Shown here: one piece after another, positions 28,781 through 37,330 of the stretch
How the letters are laid out: every line of letters starts with the position of its first letter
Position numbering within the stretch: position 1 is the stretch's first letter
NCBI RefSeq assembly: GCF_033446605.1
Contig: NZ_JAWQUO010000008.1
Coordinates: 1-64,000 of the forward strand
DNA length: 64,000 bases
Direction: 5' to 3'
Source: Iodobacter sp025352645
GTDB lineage: Bacteria > Pseudomonadota > Gammaproteobacteria > Burkholderiales > Chitinibacteraceae
Position numbers and translations under genes: made by a program
The notes under the pieces: model-generated
What the model saw: the letters and a program-made list of their open reading frames with translations, nothing else
What the model was told of the DNA's origin: nothing
Databases searched by the model: none

Positions 28781-29872
28781 ATGTCCGCCCAACTTCACAC
28801 TACCCCACTTCATGCAGCCCACCGCGCAGCCAACGCCCGTATGGTCGATTTTGGTGGCTGGGACATGCCCGTTAATTACGGCTCACAAATCGAAGAACAC
28901 CACGCTGTTCGCACTGACGCGGGCATGTTTGATGTAAGCCATATGCGTGTGGTGGATATCAAGGGCGAACAAGTTCGCGCCTTTCTGACCCGCGCCATTG
29001 CCAATAATGTGGCCAAGCTTAAAGTTTCTGGCAAAGCACTCTACTCCTGCTTGCTTAACCCACAAGCCACGGTGATCGACGATTTAATCGTCTATTTCTT
29101 CGCCGAAGATTACTTCCGCCTTGTGGTGAACGCGGGCACAGCAGATAAAGACATCGCATGGTTGCAGCAGCTTAATAGCGATTGGAGTACTGGCCTGACC
29201 ATTACCTCCCGCAACGATTTAGCCATTTTGGCCGTGCAAGGCCCAAACGCCCGCGCTAAAGTTTGGCAAGTTCTGCCTGAAACTCAGGCTGCCAGCGAAG
29301 CACTTAAACCATTCAACGCCGCACAAATTGGCGATGTAATGATCGCCCGCACCGGCTACACCGGTGAAGACGGCTTTGAAGTGGTACTGCCTGCTACGCA
29401 AATTGAAAACTTCTGGAATCAGCTAATTACTGCAGGCATTCGCCCTTGTGGCCTTGGCGCACGCGACACGCTGCGTTTAGAAGCCGGTATGAATTTGTAC
29501 GGTCAAGATATGGACGAAACCATTAACCCACTGAATGCGGGCTTGGCGTGGACAATTGATCTGGTTTCCGAACGCGATTTCGTCGGCAAAGAAGCCCTCA
29601 TCGCCCAAGGACAAACTCAACAATTCCTCGGCCTATTGCTGCTAGATAAAGGCGGCGTACTGCGTGGTCATCAAGTGGTGCATACCGAACACGGGATCGG
29701 AGAAATCACCAGCGGCACGTTCTCGCCAAGCCTACAACAATCTATCGCCATGGCGCGTTTACCGCTGGGCGTGGCCATTGGCGACACCGTACATGTAGCC
29801 ATCCGCGACAAAAAACTAGCCGCCCGCGTAGTGAAAATGCCTTTTGTGCGCAACGGTAAATCACAGCTTTAA
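28781..29872 (+). CDS. gcvT: Glycine cleavage system T protein (aminomethyltransferase)
   Basis: Transfers the methylene carbon from aminomethyl-lipoyl GcvH to tetrahydrofolate and releases ammonia. From ATG 28781 the protein is 363 residues (MSAQLHTTPLH), the usual length; an ATG 15 bp upstream would add MPESA and sits closer to the riboswitch hairpin. Recognised by ARMVDFGGWDMPVNYG, DAGMFDVSHM, LAVQGPNA, RTGYTGEDGFEV and GLGARDTLRLEAGMNLYGQD, the folate- and lipoate-contacting segments. First gene of the gcvT-gcvH-gcvP series under the glycine riboswitch. Confidence 0.97.
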   Translation: MSAQLHTTPLHAAHRAANARMVDFGGWDMPVNYGSQIEEHHAVRTDAGMFDVSHMRVVDIKGEQVRAFLTRAIANNVAKLKVSGKALYSCLLNPQATVIDDLIVYFFAEDYFRLVVNAGTADKDIAWLQQLNSDWSTGLTITSRNDLAILAVQGPNARAKVWQVLPETQAASEALKPFNAAQIGDVMIARTGYTGEDGFEVVLPATQIENFWNQLITAGIRPCGLGARDTLRLEAGMNLYGQDMDETINPLNAGLAWTIDLVSERDFVGKEALIAQGQTQQFLGLLLLDKGGVLRGHQVVHTEHGIGEITSGTFSPSLQQSIAMARLPLGVAIGDTVHVAIRDKKLAARVVKMPFVRNGKSQL

Positions 29873-29897
29873 AAAACCTACGCAAATAGAAACGACT

Positions 29898-30027
29898 CAA
29901 AACCCAAATCTTAAAACACGGAGGACACAGAGAACACGGAGTTTCACGGAGAAAACCTTCGAGACTTTGTTTTTCTCCGTGACCCTCCGTGTTCTCCTAA
30001 ACTCTGTGGTTCAAGGTTTGGGTTTTG
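29898..30027. repeat. Palindromic CACGGAG/CTCCGTG repeat, copy 1 (between gcvT and gcvH)
   Basis: A 130-bp imperfect palindrome has outer arms CAAAACCCAAA and TTTGGGTTTTG. Inside are repeated CACGGAG words on the left and CTCCGTG words on the right around a TTTGTTTTTCTCCGTG centre. A second copy lies at 30538-30664. No coding potential is seen. Transcription of the gcv genes would have to pass through this structured RNA. Confidence 0.85.
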
Positions 30028-30137
30028 AGAAAAACTACTGAGCTTGTTATTAATTATTTAAGCCAAATTTCTTTTATTCTTTTTATGCTATTTACAGACC
30101 ATATTTATTAGCACTAACCCCATATCGGAGTACTTTT

Positions 30138-30515
30138 ATGTCTATCCCTGCAAATTTGAAATTCACCGACACTCACGAATGGTTACGTCTAGAAGCTGAC
30201 GGCAGCATCACCATCGGTATTACCAACCACGCGCAAGAAGCGCTGGGCGATATCGTGTTTTTGGAGCTGCCAGCAGCCGGCACACGCTACGCAAAAGACG
30301 ACGCTTGTGGTGTGGTTGAGTCAGTTAAAGCCGCCAGTGATATCTACGCGCCACTGGCGGGTGTGATTCTGGAAAGCAATGACGACTTGACCAACGCTCC
30401 AGAACAAGTCAACACCGACGCTTACGGCGCATGGTTATTCAAAATCACCCCAGACAACGCCGCCGACCTCGATGCCATGCTGAGCGCCGCCGATTACGAA
30501 AAAGCCATCGGCTAA
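30138..30515 (+). CDS. gcvH: Glycine cleavage system H protein (lipoyl carrier)
   Basis: The 125-residue swinging-arm protein carries the aminomethyl group between GcvP, GcvT and the lipoamide dehydrogenase. The lipoyl lysine is in GVVESVKAASDIYAPLAG, and the N-terminal FTDTHEWLRLEADGSITIGIT is diagnostic. GGAG lies 9-12 bp before the ATG. It sits between gcvT and gcvP with spaces of 265 and 194 bp, each holding one copy of the palindromic repeat. Confidence 0.98.
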   Translation: MSIPANLKFTDTHEWLRLEADGSITIGITNHAQEALGDIVFLELPAAGTRYAKDDACGVVESVKAASDIYAPLAGVILESNDDLTNAPEQVNTDAYGAWLFKITPDNAADLDAMLSAADYEKAIG

Positions 30516-30537
30516 TTTTCATAGTTAAAAAAACCTG

Positions 30538-30664
30538 AAACCCAAATCTTAAAACACGCAGACCACGGAGAGCACGGAGTTTCACGGAGAAAACCTTCAA
30601 TTAATTTGTTTTTCTCCGTGGCCCTCCGTGTCCTCCTAAACTCCGTGGTTCGAGGTTTGGGTTT
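30538..30664. repeat. Palindromic CACGGAG/CTCCGTG repeat, copy 2 (between gcvH and gcvP)
   Basis: Same structure as the copy at 29898-30027 and most bases shared. Outer arms AAACCCAAA and TTTGGGTTT, inner CACGGAGTTTCACGGAGAAA and TTTCTCCGTGGCCCTCCGTG. The two copies frame gcvH. Confidence 0.85.
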
Positions 30665-30709
30665 GATGGGTTCTGACCTTTTGCCTCATCCCCTTTTACG
30701 GTTGCCGCC

Positions 30710-33580
30710 ATGACCACTGCATCTCTTAGCCATCTTGAAGATCACGCCGCTTTTGTGGCTCGCCATATTGGCCCTAATGCTGCGGAAGAAGCCGCAATGT
30801 TAGCCACGCTTGGCTATGCAACGCGTGCAGATCTGATTAAAAACATTGTTCCTGCAGCGATTGTCCGCGCAGATGCACTGCCGCTGGGTGAATTCACCCA
30901 AGCAAAAAGCGAAGCAGAGGCCCTTGCCACGCTAAAAGCGATTGCTGGCAAAAATGTCCTGAAGAAGAATTTCATTGGTCAGGGCTATTACGGCACCCAT
31001 ACGCCTAGCGTGATTTTGCGCAATATTTTAGAAAACCCAGCTTGGTACACGGCTTACACGCCTTACCAACCAGAAATCAGCCAAGGCCGTCTGGAAGCAA
31101 TTATTAACTTCCAGCAAATGATTTGCGATATGACGGGCATGGCAATTGCCAATGCATCGATGCTGGATGAAGCCACGGCTGCCAGCGAGGCCATGACGCT
31201 GTTGATGCGCATGAGCAAAAACAAATCGAGCATTTTTTATGTTGCCGCAGACGTACTGCCACAAACCCGCGAAGTGATCGCCACCCGTGCAGCCCCACTG
31301 GGCATTGAAGTGCGCACCGGTCTTGGCGAAGCAGGCGACGGCTTTGGTGTGCTGCTGCAATACCCTGGGGTTAGCGGTGAAGTGTCTGACTACCGCGCAC
31401 TGGTGGCTGATTTACACGCCAAAGGCACTTTAGTCGTTGTCGCTGCTGATTTACTGGCGCTCACCCTACTGGCAGCCCCTGGCGAATGGGGCGCCGATGT
31501 GGTGGTTGGCAATAGCCAACGCTTTGGTGTGCCGCTGGGCTTTGGTGGCCCACATGCGGGTTTCTTAGCCACCCGCGATGAATTCAAGCGCTCTATGCCA
31601 GGCCGCTTGGTGGGGATTACCATTGATGCCCAAGGCAAGAGCGCTTACCGCCTTGCATTGCAAACCCGCGAGCAACATATCCGCCGCGAAAAAGCCACCT
31701 CCAATATCTGTACCGCCCAAGTATTACTGGCGGTGATGGCCAGCATGTACGCCGTTTACCACGGCCCCGCAGGCTTGAAACGCATCGCGCATCGCGTACA
31801 CCGCCTCACCAGCATTCTGGCAGCGGGCTTAAAGCAGCTGGATGTCACCGTACTGAATAACAGCTGGTTTGATACGCTGACTATTAGCGTGAAAGAAGCC
31901 GCTCTAATCCACGCTCTAGCGCACAACCACGGGCTGAATCTGCGCCAGATTGACGCAACTACCGTGGGTATTTCGCTAGATGAAACCAGCAACCGTGAAG
32001 ACATTGCCGCACTGTGGCATGTATTTGCTAGCGGTAAAGCCCTGCCAACAGTGGACGCCATCGATGCAGAAATCGCAGGCGCATTGCCAGGCGACTTACT
32101 ACGCCAGTCTGATTTTCTGACTCACCCCACCTTTAACCGCTATCACTCCGAAACTGAGATGATGCGCTACCTACGTAGCCTGGCAGATAAAGACCTAGCA
32201 CTTGATCGCACCATGATTCCGCTCGGCTCTTGCACCATGAAGCTCAACGCGGCCAGCGAAATGATGCCGGTCACTTGGCCAGAATTTGCCAATGTCCACC
32301 CATTTGCCCCGGCTGCGCAAACCGAAGGCTACCGCGAAATGATCGCCCAACTAGAAGCCATGCTCTGCGCGGCTACTGGTTATGCGGGTGTAAGCTTGCA
32401 GCCTAATGCGGGCAGCCAAGGCGAATACGCTGGCCTGCTGATCATTAAGGCTTACCACGCCTCGCGTAATGATGCGGCGCGCAATATCGTGCTGATTCCG
32501 GCATCCGCACACGGCACTAACCCAGCCTCCGCTCAAATGGCAGGGCTGGATGTGGTGGTGGTGGCTTGCGATGAAGCAGGCAATATTGATCTAGCCGATT
32601 TACGCGCCAAGGCGGATAAGCACAGCCAAAATATCGCTGCGATTATGATTACCTACCCAAGCACGCACGGCGTATTTGAGGAATCAGTCACAGAAGTCTG
32701 CGATATCGTGCACGGCCACGGCGGCCAAGTGTATATCGACGGCGCAAATATGAACGCCATGGTGGGCCTATGTGCACCTGGCCAGTTTGGCGGCGATGTT
32801 AGCCACTTAAACCTGCACAAAACCTTCTGCATCCCTCACGGCGGCGGCGGCCCAGGTGTTGGCCCAGTGGCTGTGGCAGCACACTTAGTACCGTTTTTGC
32901 CTAATCAGCAAAGCAGCGGCTATGTGCGCGGCGAACAAGGGATTGGCGCAGTCAGCGCCGCGCCGTTTGGCTCGGCCGCGATTCTGCCGATCTCATGGAT
33001 GTATATCGCCATGATGGGGGCGGAAGGCCTTAAGAGCGCGACTGAAATTGCGATTTTAAACGCCAACTACATCGCCAAACGCCTCGCGCCTTTCTACCCA
33101 GTGCTTTACAGCGGGCACGATGGCTTGGTTGCGCATGAGTGCATTTTAGACTTGCGTCCACTCAAAGAGCTAAGCGGCATCAGCAATGAAGATGTGGCCA
33201 AACGCCTGATGGATTATGGCTTCCACGCACCCACCATGAGCTTCCCCGTGCCTGGCACGCTGATGGTGGAGCCTACCGAAAGCGAATCAAAAATCGAGTT
33301 GGATCGTTTTATCGACGCCATGATCGCCATTCGTAGCGAAATTGATCGCGTGGTTTCGGGTGAATGGACATTGGCCGACAATCCGCTGGTTAACGCACCG
33401 CACACCGTAGAAGTACTAACGGCAGAAGTGTGGGAACACGCGTATAGCCGCGCTACTGCCGCCTTCCCGCTAGAAAGCGTTCGAAAAAATAAATACTGGC
33501 CACCGGTTGGCCGTGCCGACAACGTTTACGGCGATCGCAATCTATTTTGCGCTTGCTTGCCGATGTCTGATTACGAATAA
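30710..33580 (+). CDS. gcvP: Glycine dehydrogenase (decarboxylating), P protein
   Basis: PLP enzyme that decarboxylates glycine and loads the aminomethyl group on GcvH. A fused alpha-beta type of 956 residues, as in most Proteobacteria. N-terminal half: FVARHIGPNAAEEAAML, NFIGQGYYGTHTP, YTPYQPEISQGRLE. C-terminal half: LGSCTMKLNA, LQPNAGSQGEYAGL, SAHGTNPASA, and the cofactor lysine in NLHKTFCIPHGGGGPG. Last gene of the glycine-cleavage series, followed by a terminator. No lpd gene for the L protein is nearby, as is common. Confidence 0.98.
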   Translation: MTTASLSHLEDHAAFVARHIGPNAAEEAAMLATLGYATRADLIKNIVPAAIVRADALPLGEFTQAKSEAEALATLKAIAGKNVLKKNFIGQGYYGTHTPSVILRNILENPAWYTAYTPYQPEISQGRLEAIINFQQMICDMTGMAIANASMLDEATAASEAMTLLMRMSKNKSSIFYVAADVLPQTREVIATRAAPLGIEVRTGLGEAGDGFGVLLQYPGVSGEVSDYRALVADLHAKGTLVVVAADLLALTLLAAPGEWGADVVVGNSQRFGVPLGFGGPHAGFLATRDEFKRSMPGRLVGITIDAQGKSAYRLALQTREQHIRREKATSNICTAQVLLAVMASMYAVYHGPAGLKRIAHRVHRLTSILAAGLKQLDVTVLNNSWFDTLTISVKEAALIHALAHNHGLNLRQIDATTVGISLDETSNREDIAALWHVFASGKALPTVDAIDAEIAGALPGDLLRQSDFLTHPTFNRYHSETEMMRYLRSLADKDLALDRTMIPLGSCTMKLNAASEMMPVTWPEFANVHPFAPAAQTEGYREMIAQLEAMLCAATGYAGVSLQPNAGSQGEYAGLLIIKAYHASRNDAARNIVLIPASAHGTNPASAQMAGLDVVVVACDEAGNIDLADLRAKADKHSQNIAAIMITYPSTHGVFEESVTEVCDIVHGHGGQVYIDGANMNAMVGLCAPGQFGGDVSHLNLHKTFCIPHGGGGPGVGPVAVAAHLVPFLPNQQSSGYVRGEQGIGAVSAAPFGSAAILPISWMYIAMMGAEGLKSATEIAILNANYIAKRLAPFYPVLYSGHDGLVAHECILDLRPLKELSGISNEDVAKRLMDYGFHAPTMSFPVPGTLMVEPTESESKIELDRFIDAMIAIRSEIDRVVSGEWTLADNPLVNAPHTVEVLTAEVWEHAYSRATAAFPLESVRKNKYWPPVGRADNVYGDRNLFCACLPMSDYE

Positions 33581-33604
33581 GTAGTTTTTAAAACATGAAG
33601 CACA

Positions 33605-33632
33605 GGCCATCCGCGAGGATGGCCTTTTTTTA
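33605..33632 (+). terminator. Rho-independent terminator after gcvP
   Basis: GGCCATCC-GCGA-GGATGGCC forms a perfect 8-bp stem with a tetraloop followed by eight T. Confidence 0.94.
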
Positions 33633-33790
33633 TGCCGCACTGACTAATAAAGTACTTAAGCGCAAAAGGTTAACCACCAGCCCTAGGGCCTGTTGCCGTT
33701 TCATTCACAATTGCGCTGGGCGGGGAAAAGCCCTCGCACGCGGAGGGTTGGCTATATTGCTAGAAATAAAACATGTTGGTGGAGTAAAAA

Positions 33791-34747
33791 ATGCGATCAA
33801 TGCAACTGCTGTTGGGTATGGCTCTTCTCCAACTAGCATGTAGTGCGCTAGCAGCCCCTTATAAGGCCGTCTTCATCCCGAAAGGGGCTACTCAGGTTTT
33901 CTGGAAGGAAATGGCACGTGGTGCGCAGGACAAAGCAAAGAGTTTACATATCGAGCTGGTTTGGCGAGGCCCAAGTTCAGAAGATGACGTGGATGCACAA
34001 ACTCACATTATGGCTTTTTACATTCAGGAAAAATATTCTGGAATTATTCTAGCACCCAATTCTACGGCGCAACTTGATAAGCCGATTCGGGAAGCCGTGA
34101 ATAAGGGCATTAAAATTGTTGTTGTGGATTCGCCGCTAGCAGAGCAAAACAGCTTACCTTATGTGGGCACAAACAATAAAGAAGCAGGCGCTCTTGCTGC
34201 AGCTCAAGCCGCTAAAGATTTTCCGCAGATAAAAAAAATATTACTCCTTAGATACGCCCCCAAGCATGGCTCAACCACCGAGCGCGAAAAAGGATTTTTA
34301 GACCGCATCCATAAGTTACTACCCAAAGCAGAAATTATTGATAAGCAATATGCCGGTGTAACAATGCAAGATGCCGAATCCAACGTAAGCGCAATTCTGA
34401 GCCGAACTCCAGATATCGATCTTATTTTCACCCCCAATGAATCCAGCACCGAGGGTGCAATACGCGCACTTAAAGCAAAGAACCTTGCAGGTAAAATAAA
34501 ACACTATGGTTTTGATTTTAATCACAAAATAAATGAAGCCATCAAAGACGGCAGCCTAAATGGCGTGGTGATACAAGATCCCTATTTAATGGGGCAAAAA
34601 GCCATGCAAACACTTTTTAAACTACTAGAGAAAAAGCAAATCCCCGTAATTTTAGAAACCCCCGCCCTTTTGATTACCAATAAAAATATAAATAATTCAG
34701 AAGTCAGGGTAAAGACTGATCCATTTCTAAAGCTATATGCTAGATAA
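33791..34747 (+). CDS. Orphan periplasmic sugar-type binding protein
   Basis: 318 residues with an N-terminal Sec signal (LLLGMALLQLACSALA, cleavage before APYKA) and the periplasmic-binding-protein type 1 fold: YKAVFIPKG..TQVFWKEMARGAQDKA, then YSGIILAPNSTAQLDKPIREA, IVVVDSPL, YVGTNNKEAGALAA, DLIFTPNESSTEGAIRAL and VVIQDPYLMGQKAM. These are the marks of ribose/allose-type ABC binding proteins. No permease or ATPase gene is adjacent, so it may pair with a distant transporter or present a ligand to a sensor. GGTGGAG precedes the ATG. Ligand unknown. Confidence 0.82.
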   Translation: MRSMQLLLGMALLQLACSALAAPYKAVFIPKGATQVFWKEMARGAQDKAKSLHIELVWRGPSSEDDVDAQTHIMAFYIQEKYSGIILAPNSTAQLDKPIREAVNKGIKIVVVDSPLAEQNSLPYVGTNNKEAGALAAAQAAKDFPQIKKILLLRYAPKHGSTTEREKGFLDRIHKLLPKAEIIDKQYAGVTMQDAESNVSAILSRTPDIDLIFTPNESSTEGAIRALKAKNLAGKIKHYGFDFNHKINEAIKDGSLNGVVIQDPYLMGQKAMQTLFKLLEKKQIPVILETPALLITNKNINNSEVRVKTDPFLKLYAR

Positions 34748-34938
34748 CTAGCACTGATATCGCTTAGGGTGGGTAAAACCTGCGCGTATTGTTAAATAAA
34801 GTGCTCGCTTCATCCCAACTCTATCAACTTTAATACAATTGCTAACTTATGTAAGCCGCTTTATTGCACCAACAAAGCCTATAAAAGCATCATTTATTAC
34901 AGCTTTTTCTTAAACGAATAGAAGGAACCCCACCTCAA

Positions 34939-35748
34939 TTAAGACTTAAATATAGGCGTGCGATTCGCTGCTTTGCTGCGGCTATCTAATTCCGCAATCA
35001 ATACCGGTAATTTCGCCTTTGCCGCTTGCTTTAGCTGCTCACTAGCTTCGGTATAGACTTTGGTAGAACGAAACCAATCAGCGCTAATGCTATCCCCAAG
35101 GCGATCAGAAATTAAATGCCATGCATAGGCATCCACCAGATTGTTCTCCTGCAGATACAGCTCAGAGATAATCGCTGCAGAGCGAATATTGCCCGCCACC
35201 AGCGCATCTTTAAATGTTGATTTAGCCTGATTGGCGTAATCGGTCTGCGGATCATAATCTGGATTTTCTGGGTTTTTATTTAATTCAAAGTAATACTTTT
35301 CACCCAGATGCACCATGGCATACGCATCGCCCGCCTTGGCCATTTTCTTTAAGCTCTGCAGATCTTTAGTTAAATAATCCGCAGGCACCATATAGCCCAA
35401 TGCTTCCATTTTTTTGCGACGGGCAGCTTCTTCTGGGCCAATCACTTCTTTATCCGGCGTCATTAGCGCGGTATTTAAATGCGGATCGGTTTTAAGCTCA
35501 TCACTGCTTAAATCAATACTTTTATTTTTTGCAAAAGGCGATGCCTGCAGCATGGCTGACTGGCTCAGCGACGATGCTGCGGTTGACGCAGCCGATGCCG
35601 ACACCCCAGCAGAGGATAACGCAGCTAACTTATCCTGCTGCAACCCTGCCCCCTTTACTAACGCACTCATAGAAATAGGCGACTGCCATAAATAAACCAC
35701 GCTACCGCCCAGCAAGGCAAGTGCAATCATCCAATTCTGTTTTTTCAT
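34939..35748 (-). CDS. Sel1/TPR-like periplasmic or membrane-anchored protein
   Basis: From the ATG at 35748 (GGGG spaced six bases upstream) the protein is 269 residues with an N-terminal hydrophobic segment (WMIALALLGGSVVYLW) that is a signal anchor or signal peptide. A Ser/Ala-rich spacer follows (about 40-65), then helical repeats of Sel1/TPR character: LKKMAKAGDAYAMVHLGEKYYF and ALVAGNIRSAAIISELYLQENNLVDAYAW. No enzyme motif is visible. An in-frame start 33 bp upstream is possible but puts 11 polar residues before the signal. It lies 67 bp behind the metallopeptidase gene on the same strand and is probably co-transcribed with it. Confidence 0.65.
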   Translation of the reverse strand: MKKQNWMIALALLGGSVVYLWQSPISMSALVKGAGLQQDKLAALSSAGVSASAASTAASSLSQSAMLQASPFAKNKSIDLSSDELKTDPHLNTALMTPDKEVIGPEEAARRKKMEALGYMVPADYLTKDLQSLKKMAKAGDAYAMVHLGEKYYFELNKNPENPDYDPQTDYANQAKSTFKDALVAGNIRSAAIISELYLQENNLVDAYAWHLISDRLGDSISADWFRSTKVYTEASEQLKQAAKAKLPVLIAELDSRSKAANRTPIFKS

Positions 35749-35815
35749 ATTTTGCCCCACTCCATCGCCCCTGATGCCCATGCTTAAGCACGGGCATCAG
35801 CAAGATCGCTGTTAA

Positions 35816-36361
35816 TTATCTTGGCAAATTATTAAAACATTTTAGTAAATCACCCTGAGCATAGCCCCAGCGAGTAAATGCATCACGCTGAGCCGGTGTG
35901 CCATGCGTACTGTAATCGGCAGCAGCACGAGCACTGCTCACCGCAGCCTCTAGAAAAGACGAATAGCCCAAATTATTAACCGCATAACGGATAAATGAGC
36001 CGCCATTACAATCGGCCTGCAGCTCTTGGTAAGGTGCACGCAGATTAATGCCATTGGCAAACTGAATAGAATGGCCCCACTCATGTGCCAGCACCATTTT
36101 TGCGGCGTAATTACCGTGCTGTGTTTCCTGAGACTGTAAAAACTGTGTACCCACGCTAATGATGCTTGGGCCGCAGGCCATTGCGTTTGGACTAGGTTCA
36201 CCGCAGGCGCGTTGATCAATATAGATAGTCGGATTGGCGTAACGGCCCTTTTCCTGACTAATTTCTGAGCCGGTTTTGGTAATATAAGAACGGCTTACTG
36301 TCGCGGCCTGAGATAAGCTCGCCACGCCCAGCGCGATTGCAAGTACCAGATGCTTTGTCAT
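35816..36361 (-). CDS. Small secreted YpfJ-like zinc metallopeptidase
   Basis: 181 residues with a Sec signal (MTKHLVLAIALGVASLSQA). The zinc site is HEWGH at 93-97, the downstream ELQADC (Glu113) supplies the third ligand, and THGTPAQRDAFTRWGYAQG near 152 matches the end motif of the YpfJ/neutral zinc metallopeptidase family (PF04228). Typical YpfJ proteins are about 280 residues, with an N-terminal anchor; this one is a reduced, exported form. Four cysteines (about 53, 63, 118 and near the C-terminus) suggest disulfides. It is first in a probable two-gene unit with the Sel1-like gene. Substrate unknown. Confidence 0.8.
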   Translation of the reverse strand: MTKHLVLAIALGVASLSQAATVSRSYITKTGSEISQEKGRYANPTIYIDQRACGEPSPNAMACGPSIISVGTQFLQSQETQHGNYAAKMVLAHEWGHSIQFANGINLRAPYQELQADCNGGSFIRYAVNNLGYSSFLEAAVSSARAAADYSTHGTPAQRDAFTRWGYAQGDLLKCFNNLPR

Positions 36362-36540
36362 TGTCTGACCTCCTAGGTTTATTGTTAGTTATTGCGCCGA
36401 TATTCTGCCGAAAGCAATTAACAACTAAGAATCAATCACTTCCTGTCATAGATCATCAAGCCAATGACATTATCATGTCAAGCAAGCCAAAATAAAAACA
36501 AGTAAGTTACACAATAAAGCAACACAAATATTACCAAAGA

Positions 36541-37134
36541 TTACTCCAAGCTCTTAGCCAACATCAGCAACATCCCCGCTGTCGCACCCCATACCACGCG
36601 CCCATCGTGCTCCAGAAAATGGGTAAACCCTCTCTGACCATTACGCTCAACCATTCTGCGTTCATAGTGGCGCACATCCAACAACACCGCCAAAGGCAGC
36701 TCAAATACCGCAGCCACCTCACTTGGGTCGGGTGCTAGCTCAAAACCAGGCTGCAACAGCCCCACAACTGGCGTCACCCTAAAGCGGCTAATCGTAAAAT
36801 ACTCTGCTAAGCTCGCCACCACTTCAACTTGCCCAATAGGGATGCCCGTCTCTTCCTGTGTTTCACGCAAGGCGGTGGCCACTAGATCCGCATCCTGCAC
36901 TTCACGTGCCCCCCCGGGGAAACTCACCTGCCCCGCATGGGTAGAAAGATGTGCGGCGCGTTCAGTAAATAGCACGGTCACACCAGAAGGATGCAGTACC
37001 AAGGGAATTAACACAGCGGCAGCACGGCTACTAGGCAAGGGGCTCCCCCCCAAATCACCAGCAGATATTTTGCTTGCAGCATTCAGTTTTAATTGCAGCC
37101 ATGAACGAATCTGGCTGGAGGCGGGCAAGATCAC
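36541..37134 (-). CDS. nudL: Nudix hydrolase, CoA pyrophosphatase type (NudL/YeaB-like)
   Basis: Cleaves CoA or acyl-CoA to phosphopantetheine products and 3',5'-ADP in the family's known members. The CoA-specific block VLFTERAAHLSTHAGQVSFPGG precedes the Nudix box (GGAREVQDADLVATALRETQEETGI overall), with the REtxEExG core intact. The position usually taken by Glu early in the box is Asp or Gln here, as in other NudL proteins. I choose the GTG at 37134 (197 residues; AGGT upstream); a TTG at 37170 would extend it by 12 residues. It stands alone. Confidence 0.85.
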   Translation of the reverse strand: MILPASSQIRSWLQLKLNAASKISAGDLGGSPLPSSRAAAVLIPLVLHPSGVTVLFTERAAHLSTHAGQVSFPGGAREVQDADLVATALRETQEETGIPIGQVEVVASLAEYFTISRFRVTPVVGLLQPGFELAPDPSEVAAVFELPLAVLLDVRHYERRMVERNGQRGFTHFLEHDGRVVWGATAGMLLMLAKSLE

Positions 37135-37330
37135 GAAGATACCTATTTTATAGAGGGGAATAACGCACAAAATAATTGTGCATTTTAGTCATTATGTAGT
37201 GCCGCCCTATTCATAAAGCAGCCATGCACAACATGAGTAGAGATAGCCTTAGTACGGGGTAAAATAAAGCCCCATAATTCTCTAAAGAATATGGGCCCCA
37301 TACTCAGCAGTAGGCGATAAACAGCGCCAA

